14,872 nucleotides of DNA from assembly GCA_005778045.1 (NCBI GenBank), contig SXKQ01000134.1, forward strand, positions 1 through 14,872. Reading direction: 5' to 3'. The stretch comes from Planctomycetia bacterium. GTDB lineage: Bacteria; Planctomycetota; UBA1135; GCA-002686595. The notes beneath the pieces are model-generated. The model made no database searches and was not told the origin of the DNA. It saw only the letters and a list, made by a program, of their open reading frames with translations. The stretch's first letter is position 1; every line of letters begins with the position of its first letter. Shown piece after piece: positions 7,719 to 13,177 of the stretch. The position numbers and the translations under genes are program-made.

Positions 7719-8735
7719 CTAGCCGCACTCTTCGGCAGTCGTGACGGGGCCGAGCATCCCCGGGGACGGCACCGGGCGCGCTTCGAGGGGCGCGGGAGTG
7801 AGGCGCAGGGAAAGCGCGAAGCCGAGGGCCACGAGGGGCACTCCGGGCCAGCCGAGGAGCAGGGCGGGCAGGGAGAGGGCGAGGAGCACCAGCGCGGCCT
7901 GCACGGGGGCGAGACCTCGCGCTTGCAGGCGATGGGCGAGATGCCGGCGGTCGCCTTGCCACGGCGCGCGGCCAAGGCGCGCGCGGACGAGCACCAACCG
8001 GCCGAGGTCGAGCGCCGGCAGCGCCAGCGCGGGCCAGACGGCGGGCTCGAGCAAGAGCAGCAGGCCGAGCGCGTGGCTGCCGGCGTCCCCGAGAATCGCG
8101 CGGGGCGCGTGACCGCGGCGCGCGAGGTTGAAGGGCAGGAAGGCCGCGAGCGCGGCGGCAAAGAAGGGCGCGCTGCCGAGCGCGGCCGCGCAACCGAGCC
8201 CGCTCGCGGCGCCGTCGGCGTTGTCGAACGTGTTGACGAGGTTGAGGGCCACGCACGCAGCGAATACGGCGAGCGCCAGCACGGCCCACGCGCGCGGATC
8301 CTGCGGCGCGGCCATCACCACGGGAAGCGCGAGCACCACGCCAACCGCGGCCTGTCCCGCGAGCTTCTGCACCGGACGCAGCCCGTCCTCGAGCAGATCG
8401 TCGAGCGTTCCGATCGCGAAGGCGAGCAGCAGCGCTCCGAGCGGCCAGAGCGTGGCCTCGCGCCCGAGCGCGGCGGACACGAACTCGCGCAGCTCGCGGC
8501 CGGGCACGAAGCCCGCCTGCGCTCGCCCGCCGAGCTCCATCGCGACCCAGCCCGCGAGCACCCCTGCGAGCACGATCGCGCCACCGCACACGGGCAGCGG
8601 CTCCGCAGCGCGCTTGCGCTCGCTCGCGCCGCCGTCGACCCAGCCCACGCGGCGCGCGATCGGGACCAGCGCGAGCGCCGCGAGCAAGCTCGCGCCGAGT
8701 GCCACCAGCGTCGGGATTGCGGTCGTCGCGTCCAT
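7719..8735 (-). CDS. MraY/WecA-type glycosyl-1-phosphate transferase
   Basis: This 338-residue polytopic membrane enzyme belongs to the polyprenyl-phosphate sugar-1-phosphate transferase family (glycosyltransferase family 4). Such enzymes move a UDP-linked amino sugar phosphate to a polyprenyl-phosphate lipid to start a cell-surface glycan. All family motifs are visible: CGG (50-52) in the first loop, DDLLED (112-117), NLVNTFDNADG (165-175), GDAGS (216-220) and the HxxHR-type loop (His265, His268, Arg269). About ten hydrophobic segments are present. The length and the HxxHR loop fit WecA/TagO-like members better than MraY, and no mur genes are nearby. The ATG at 8735 is 5 nt after the nadD stop, with GGGGAG directly before it. 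The exact sugar and the glycan are unknown. Confidence 0.88.
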   Translation of the reverse strand: MDATTAIPTLVALGASLLAALALVPIARRVGWVDGGASERKRAAEPLPVCGGAIVLAGVLAGWVAMELGGRAQAGFVPGRELREFVSAALGREATLWPLGALLLAFAIGTLDDLLEDGLRPVQKLAGQAAVGVVLALPVVMAAPQDPRAWAVLALAVFAACVALNLVNTFDNADGAASGLGCAAALGSAPFFAAALAAFLPFNLARRGHAPRAILGDAGSHALGLLLLLEPAVWPALALPALDLGRLVLVRARLGRAPWQGDRRHLAHRLQARGLAPVQAALVLLALSLPALLLGWPGVPLVALGFALSLRLTPAPLEARPVPSPGMLGPVTTAEECG

Positions 8736-8740
8736 CTCCC

Positions 8741-9409
8741 CTACTCGTATCCGCCTTCGTAGACGCGCTGCGAGCGGATGTATTCCAGCACCGCGGCCGG
8801 CACGGCCTCGACGGGCCACTCGCCGCGCTCGAGCCGCGCGCGCACGTCCGTCGAGGACTCTGGGGAGGGCGGGAGGTGCACGAGACCGCTCTCGAGCCGC
8901 GCGAAGGCCTGCGGAGGGAGCGTGGCACGCAGGTGCGCGAGCACGGCCTCGTCGCCGCCCTCGCGCCACACCACGACCGGCTGCGCCAGCGCGAGCACGT
9001 CGGCGACGCGGTGCCAGCGCTCGAGCCCGCGCAGGTTGTCCCAGCCGAGCAGCAGGAACAGCTGGCAGTCGGGGAGCAGTCCGGAGCGCGCGGGCAGCTC
9101 GCGCAGCGTGTCGACGGTGTACGAAGGGCCGCTGCGCTCGTACTCGAGCGTCGAGATCCATGCGCGCTCGTCGCCCGCCAACGCGAGCTCGAGCATCGCG
9201 ATTCGGTCCGCCTCGCTCGCGAGGCGCTTGTGCGGCTTGTGCGGAGGACGCGCGGCCGGCACCCACAGGACCCCGTCGAGCGCGCAATGCTCGCGCGCGA
9301 CACGCGCCACGTGCAGATGCCCGTTGTGGACCGGATCGAACGAGCCGCCGTAGACGCCGACGCGCGCAAGATGCGCGAGCGAGCGGGCCTCTCGGCGGGA
9401 CTCGGCCAC
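8741..9409 (-). CDS. nadD: Nicotinate-nucleotide adenylyltransferase
   Basis: NadD adenylates nicotinate mononucleotide to deamido-NAD in NAD biosynthesis. The 222-residue product carries the nucleotidyltransferase signature GVYGGSFDPVHNGHL (18-32, with HNGH at 28-31), a PPHKPHK loop near 55-61, LGWDNLRGLERW (121-132) matching the family GxD region, and SSTDVRARL (185-193), the second ATP-binding motif. The GTG at 9409 is the only reasonable start and adds a 16-residue N-terminal extension before the first strand. It follows the hisS stop by 4 nt and is followed by the glycosyltransferase after 5 nt. The ybeB/rsfS and proBA neighbours common elsewhere are absent here. Confidence 0.94.
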   Translation of the reverse strand: MAESRREARSLAHLARVGVYGGSFDPVHNGHLHVARVAREHCALDGVLWVPAARPPHKPHKRLASEADRIAMLELALAGDERAWISTLEYERSGPSYTVDTLRELPARSGLLPDCQLFLLLGWDNLRGLERWHRVADVLALAQPVVVWREGGDEAVLAHLRATLPPQAFARLESGLVHLPPSPESSTDVRARLERGEWPVEAVPAAVLEYIRSQRVYEGGYE

Positions 9410-9413
9410 GCGC

Positions 9414-10679
9414 CTAGCGCCCTAGCAGCGCGCGCGCGCGCGCCGCGAGTTCGGCCTGGGGCACGAGCTCCTGCGTGCCGTTGCGCATGTCCTTGAGTTG
9501 CACCGTGCCGGCCGCCTGCTCGGCGTCGCCGAGCACGACGACCAGCGGGTGCCCGCCCGAGTTGGCCGCCTTGAACTGCGACTTCACGCTGCGCGATTCG
9601 ACGTCGTAGATGGCCGGCAGCCCGCCCGCGCGCAGCGACTGAGCCAGCGCGAGCACGCGCGCCTCGAGTCCCGCGCCCGCGGCCACCACGTAGACGTCGA
9701 TCGGCGCGGGAGATACAGCCTTCGCGAGCCCGAGTTCCTGCATCAGGATCAGCGTACCCGTGAAGCCGATCGCGAAGCCGATCGCCGGCAGGTCGCTGCC
9801 GCCGAGGTCGCGCAGCAGGTGGTCGTAGCGGCCGCCGCCGCACATCGCGCTGCGCGCGCCAAAGCGCGGGTAGTGCAGCTCGAAGATCGTACGCGTGTAG
9901 TAGTCGAGGCCACGCACGATGCCGGTGTCGACCTCCGACTTGCGGCCGAGCGCCACGAGACTCGAACGCACCGCGTCGAAGTGCCCGCGGTTGGCGTCCG
10001 TCAGAAAGTCGACCAGCACCGGCGCCTTCCTGTTGAGCTCCACGCAGGCCGGGGTCTTGCAGTCGAGCACGCGCAGCACGTTGCGCTCGAAGCGCGAGCG
10101 GCACAGCTCGCAGCGTTCCGTCAGTTGTCCGGCCACGAAGGCCTTGACGGCCTCGCGGAAGCGCTCGCGATCCTCGCCGTCGCCCATCGAGTTGACGCGC
10201 ACCTCGATGCCCTCGATGCCGAGCGCCTCGAAGAAGCTCGCGGCCATGTGGATGCACTCCGCGTCGAGGCGTGGATCGAGGCTGCCCAAGCACTCGACGT
10301 CGAACTGCGTGAACTGGCGCTCACGGCCCTTGGTCGGGCGCTCGCCGCGGAACATCGGCCCGATGGTGAAGAGCCGCTGCAGGGGCGCGTTCTTGTCGAA
10401 GCCCGCCTCGAGGTAGGCCCGGGCGATGCCGGCCGTGGCCTCGGGGCGCAGGGTGAGATGCGCGTCCCCCTTCTGCATCGAGAACATCTCCTTCTCGACG
10501 ATGTCGGTAACCTCTCCCACGGAGCGGATAAAGAGGGCCGTCTCCTCCACCAAGGGCGGCCGGATCTCCCGGAAGCCATGGGCGCGAGCGAGGTGCCGGG
10601 CCTCGTGCTCCAGCCGCTCCCACAGGGGAATCTCGGCCGGGAGGACGTCGCGCATGCCGCGCACGGCTTGATACTGCAT
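9414..10679 (-). CDS. hisS: Histidyl-tRNA synthetase
   Basis: HisRS is a class II aminoacyl-tRNA synthetase that charges tRNA-His. The 421-residue product has the normal bacterial length. Visible motifs are QAVRGMRDVLP (4-14) at the N-terminus, LTLRPEATAGIARAY (75-89), motif 2 FRGERPTKGRERQF (110-123), the histidine-binding RGLDYYTRTIFE (256-267), GGGRYD (281-286) and the motif 3 AIGFAIGF (299-306). An anticodon-binding domain begins near 325. The ATG at 10679 was chosen because the conserved start lies there; the open frame extends 70 codons upstream into the divergent intergenic region with no homology. It is the first gene of the minus-strand block. No SD is obvious in front of the ATG. 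Confidence 0.96.
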   Translation of the reverse strand: MQYQAVRGMRDVLPAEIPLWERLEHEARHLARAHGFREIRPPLVEETALFIRSVGEVTDIVEKEMFSMQKGDAHLTLRPEATAGIARAYLEAGFDKNAPLQRLFTIGPMFRGERPTKGRERQFTQFDVECLGSLDPRLDAECIHMAASFFEALGIEGIEVRVNSMGDGEDRERFREAVKAFVAGQLTERCELCRSRFERNVLRVLDCKTPACVELNRKAPVLVDFLTDANRGHFDAVRSSLVALGRKSEVDTGIVRGLDYYTRTIFELHYPRFGARSAMCGGGRYDHLLRDLGGSDLPAIGFAIGFTGTLILMQELGLAKAVSPAPIDVYVVAAGAGLEARVLALAQSLRAGGLPAIYDVESRSVKSQFKAANSGGHPLVVVLGDAEQAAGTVQLKDMRNGTQELVPQAELAARARALLGR

Positions 10680-10770
10680 CTTTGGCTTCTGGAAAGTGGC
10701 TCTGGCCCGCTCGAGGCCCCCAAGCGGAGGCTCCCGACCGTCCCGGTGAGGACGCTCCGGGGGTCTCAAC

Positions 10771-10800
10771 TTGACGGGCGGGAGCGGCCGTGTCCATACT
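10771..10800 (+). promoter_or_regulatory. Sigma70-like promoter of the lipoprotein gene
   Basis: TTGACG (10771-10776) and CATACT (10795-10800) are separated by 18 bp. The -35 matches the consensus at 5 of 6 positions and the -10 at 4 of 6. Transcription would start near 10807 and give a leader of about 80 nt before the ATG at 10888. It lies in the 208-nt divergent region. I saw no comparably good promoter for hisS on the other strand. Confidence 0.5.
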
Positions 10801-10807
10801 ACGTGTC

Positions 10808-10829
10808 GACGGTCGGTCCCTCGGCCGTC
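10808..10829 (+). other. Inverted repeat at the predicted mRNA 5' end
   Basis: GACGGTCG (10808-10815) and CGGCCGTC (10822-10829) can pair over eight positions, including one G-U pair, with a 6-nt loop. The hairpin would begin within a base or two of the transcription start predicted from the promoter at 10771-10800. It could stabilise the 5' end of the lipoprotein mRNA or be an operator-like palindrome. In GC-rich DNA a chance occurrence is quite possible. Confidence 0.35.
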
Positions 10830-10887
10830 CGAGCCCCCACTGAAGGCGCCCCCCAAGGGGTGACCTCGACCCCCACCCAACCGCCCC

Positions 10888-11199
10888 ATGAAGCGTCTGT
10901 CCCTCGGCGCCCTCGCGCTCCTCGGCCTCTTCAGTGCCAGCTGCTCGTCCCCCGCCTACGAGAACAACCACTGGCACCTCAACAGCGTGCCGGCGCGGAT
11001 GGGCTATCAGTTTGCCGGCTATCGCCAGAGCGATGATGGTCCCTACCTCCGGAAGCTCAGCTCGGACTTGGACAGCGTCGGGACCACTCTGCGCCGCCAC
11101 CTGATCAACGCCAACGAGAGCAACCCGCTCCTGCCGCAGTCGCCGCTCAAGCCCTACCGCCCGGAACCGCCGCAGGTCGAGTTCAAGATCGGCGAGTGA
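10888..11199 (+). CDS. Small predicted lipoprotein of unknown function
   Basis: The 103-residue product begins MKRLSLGALALLGLFSASCSS: a basic start, a hydrophobic stretch and a lipobox-like SASC with Cys19 as the predicted lipidation site. The mature part is about 85 residues, polar and rich in Asn, Tyr and Pro (ENNHWHLNSVPARMGYQFAGY near the start). It ends PPQVEFKIGE, with no recognisable domain. It would be anchored in a membrane and face the cell envelope. The ATG at 10888 is preceded by a pyrimidine-rich stretch with no Shine-Dalgarno. The gene has its own likely promoter, is divergent from hisS and converges on miaA with a 13-nt gap. I do not recognise the family. Confidence 0.8.
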   Translation: MKRLSLGALALLGLFSASCSSPAYENNHWHLNSVPARMGYQFAGYRQSDDGPYLRKLSSDLDSVGTTLRRHLINANESNPLLPQSPLKPYRPEPPQVEFKIGE

Positions 11200-11206
11200 T
11201 CGCCGC

Positions 11207-11220
11207 GGGCCTCTAGGCCC
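11207..11220. terminator. Possible bidirectional hairpin between convergent genes
   Basis: GGGCC-TCTA-GGCCC forms a 5-bp all-GC stem with a 4-nt loop. It lies between the lipoprotein stop and the miaA stop and covers the miaA stop codon. There is no T-tract on either side, so intrinsic termination is doubtful. It is reported because it is the only hairpin at this convergent junction. Confidence 0.3.
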
Positions 11221-12157
11221 AATCGAACCAGCGCAGGACCTCGTCGACACGCTCGGCTAGGTCCTGCGGCCTTTCCAAAGCCGCGACCGAGCGCGCCTCG
11301 CGGAACTTGCGGAACCACGTGCGCTGGCGGCGCGCGAACTGGCGCGTGGCGAGCGCGATGCGCTGCTGTGCGAGCTCGCGCGAGATGAGGCCGTCGTGCA
11401 GTTCGAGCGCGATGGCGTAGCCAAGCGCTTGGGACGCCGTCGAGCTGAAGCCTCCGCTCACGCGCACGGCCGCCGCCTCGGCAGCCCAGCCCGCGTCGAG
11501 CATCGCTCCCGTGCGAGCGACGATGCGCTGCTCGAGCCGCTCCGGTTCCGGCACGAGCTCGACTACGCGCCGCGGCCGTTCGTTCGCGCCCGAGCCGTCC
11601 CAGCCCCACTCGCGCTGCCAGTCGCTCAGGGCACGCCCGCTCTGGTGCCACACCTCGAGCGCGCGCACGACGCGCTTGCGATCGTTGGCGTGGATGCGCG
11701 CAGCCGCAGGCGCATCGACGCGCGCGAGCTCCGCGTGCAGCGCCGGCGCGCCCTCGCGCTCGTAGCGCTCTTCGAGGCTCGCACGCAGCGCGGGATCGAC
11801 GTCAGGCCCATCGAACAGGCCATGCACCAGCGCCTTGTAGTAGAACGCCGTGCCACCGACGAGCAGCGCGCGTCGGCCGCGGGCCGCGATGTCCGCGAGC
11901 GCGACCTCCGTCGCCGCGAGCCAGTGCTGGACCGTGAAGACGTCGCTCGGAGCCGCGAGATCGAGGCCGTGATGGAGCACGCGGATGCGCTCGATGGCGG
12001 TCGGCTTGGCGGTGCCGATGTCCATGCCGCGGTAGACGAGCATCGAGTCCATCGACACGACTTCGGCCCCGGCGCGCTCGGCGAGCTCGAGCGCCAGCTC
12101 GCTCTTGCCGCTCGCAGTCACGCCGAGCAGCACGCGCAATTCCTGCTTTCCTTCCAC
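11213..12157 (-). CDS. miaA: tRNA dimethylallyltransferase
   Basis: MiaA transfers a dimethylallyl group to N6 of A37 in tRNAs reading UNN codons. With the chosen start the product has 314 residues, normal for the family. It shows the P-loop GVTASGKSE (12-20), DSMLVYRGMDIGTAKPT, LHHGLDL, VGGTAFYYKAL, the NDRKRVVRALEV helix and RQFARRQRTWFRK near the C-terminus. GTG at 12157 was chosen because it leaves 11 residues before the P-loop, as in relatives; an ATG at 12241 would add 28 unusual residues and run into the start region of the divergent gene. The family usually has DSxQVYRG; here Leu replaces Gln. The P-loop Pro is Val. The other conserved residues are intact, so the enzyme is probably active. 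Confidence 0.93.
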   Translation of the reverse strand: MEGKQELRVLLGVTASGKSELALELAERAGAEVVSMDSMLVYRGMDIGTAKPTAIERIRVLHHGLDLAAPSDVFTVQHWLAATEVALADIAARGRRALLVGGTAFYYKALVHGLFDGPDVDPALRASLEERYEREGAPALHAELARVDAPAAARIHANDRKRVVRALEVWHQSGRALSDWQREWGWDGSGANERPRRVVELVPEPERLEQRIVARTGAMLDAGWAAEAAAVRVSGGFSSTASQALGYAIALELHDGLISRELAQQRIALATRQFARRQRTWFRKFREARSVAALERPQDLAERVDEVLRWFDWA

Positions 12158-12246
12158 CGCGACGGATCTTCGCACGTAGCACTGCCCTAGAGCAGCCCCC
12201 ACGACGCCTGAGCTGGCCGAGGTTGCTAGGCTCTGCTCCATTCACC

Positions 12247-13167
12247 ATGACCCAACTCCTGTCGCTCGCCCTCAGCTTCGCGTTCGCCGTGCCCCAGGAT
12301 CCCGCGCCCGCGACGCAGCCGCCGCAGGTCGCGCCGGTGCAGCCCCCCGCGCTCGTCCCGGGTGCCGTGCCGGAGAGCGCGAATCCGAAGGCGCGCGAGC
12401 TGTGGGCCGCGCTGCGCGCCGCGACCGGCGGGGCCACGCCGCAGCCCAAGGTCAGCGCCTTCGAACTCGCCTTCGACGCCCGCGGCTGGGAAGCCGGCGG
12501 CCGCGGCGAGGCGGACTTCAACGACGGCCGCATCCGCTTCCTCGCGCCGGGCTTCGTCGACTCGTCGCTCGAGGTCAAGGGGCGCCGACGCCTGCGCGGT
12601 CCCGACGGCGACTGGCTCGTCGACGGCGAGGGCCGCAAGGTGCGCCTGCAGGGCATCGACTACGAGCAGGACCGTCAGGAGCTCGACCAGGTCGTGCACA
12701 TCGCGCGCACCTTCGCCAACCTCGTCGACGCGGGCAACCTGCGGCTGCGCTCGCTCGCGGTGCTCGAAGCCCCGCCGTTCCCCTTGCGAAAGTCGATGCT
12801 CGAGCGCGCCAAGGGCCTCGCATGGCTCGACCTCGTGAGTCCCGACTTCGCCATCGCGCGCAAGGATGGGACCAGCACGGGCCGCGAGGTGCGCGCGTGG
12901 ATCGGGCTCGACGCCACCACCAAGCTGCCGCGTCTCGCCGTCGTAGCAGAGGACGACAAGGGCACGCTGGTGCACGAGAGCGCGACCCTGCTCGCCTTCG
13001 ACAAGTACAAGGCCGTCGACGGCTTCCAAGTGCCATTCGACGTGCAGACCTTCCCGCCGGACCTCACACGCTCGCCGTGGGAGTTCGCCGAGAAGGCCAA
13101 ACTGCGGCTGTACCTCAAGACCGCCAGCCTGCGCGCTCCGCTCGCCCCGGAGAGCTTCAAGCCCTGA
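12247..13167 (+). CDS. Exported protein of unknown function
   Basis: The 306-residue product starts MTQLLSLALSFAFAVPQDPA, a short signal peptide with likely cleavage after Ala14 (FAFA-VPQ). A Pro/Ala/Gln-rich linker follows (about 15-45). The folded part (50-306) is rich in short strands, for example GRGEADFNDGRIRFLAPGF, RRRLRGPDGDWLVDGEGRKV and VDGFQVPFDVQTF, with one helical stretch at 140-170. The strand pattern is loosely like LolA/outer-membrane-lipoprotein-sorting proteins, but no diagnostic motif supports that. The ATG at 12247 was preferred over an in-frame TTG at 12223 because the signal peptide begins there. It is divergent from miaA and converges on mutL with a 10-nt gap. Confidence 0.8.
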   Translation: MTQLLSLALSFAFAVPQDPAPATQPPQVAPVQPPALVPGAVPESANPKARELWAALRAATGGATPQPKVSAFELAFDARGWEAGGRGEADFNDGRIRFLAPGFVDSSLEVKGRRRLRGPDGDWLVDGEGRKVRLQGIDYEQDRQELDQVVHIARTFANLVDAGNLRLRSLAVLEAPPFPLRKSMLERAKGLAWLDLVSPDFAIARKDGTSTGREVRAWIGLDATTKLPRLAVVAEDDKGTLVHESATLLAFDKYKAVDGFQVPFDVQTFPPDLTRSPWEFAEKAKLRLYLKTASLRAPLAPESFKP

Positions 13168-13177
13168 GCGCGCGCCC

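Noticed and set aside
7021..10293. A 1090-codon minus-strand frame spanning hisS to the broken membrane gene
   Set aside because: It crosses nadD, the glycosyltransferase and hisS in the wrong frame and is Arg/Ser-rich nonsense. Only its last 70 or so codons (7021-7235) have coding character, and those are included in the frameshifted gene.
10680..10889. 70-codon N-terminal extension of hisS
   Set aside because: No homology, and it would overlap the lipoprotein promoter and start. The HisRS fold begins at MQYQAVRGMRD.
12223..12246. TTG at 12223 as the start of the exported protein, and TGCTAGGCT as an extended -10 promoter
   Set aside because: The signal peptide begins cleanly at the ATG at 12247. 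The -10-like sequence has no matching -35 and would leave only about 8 nt of leader.
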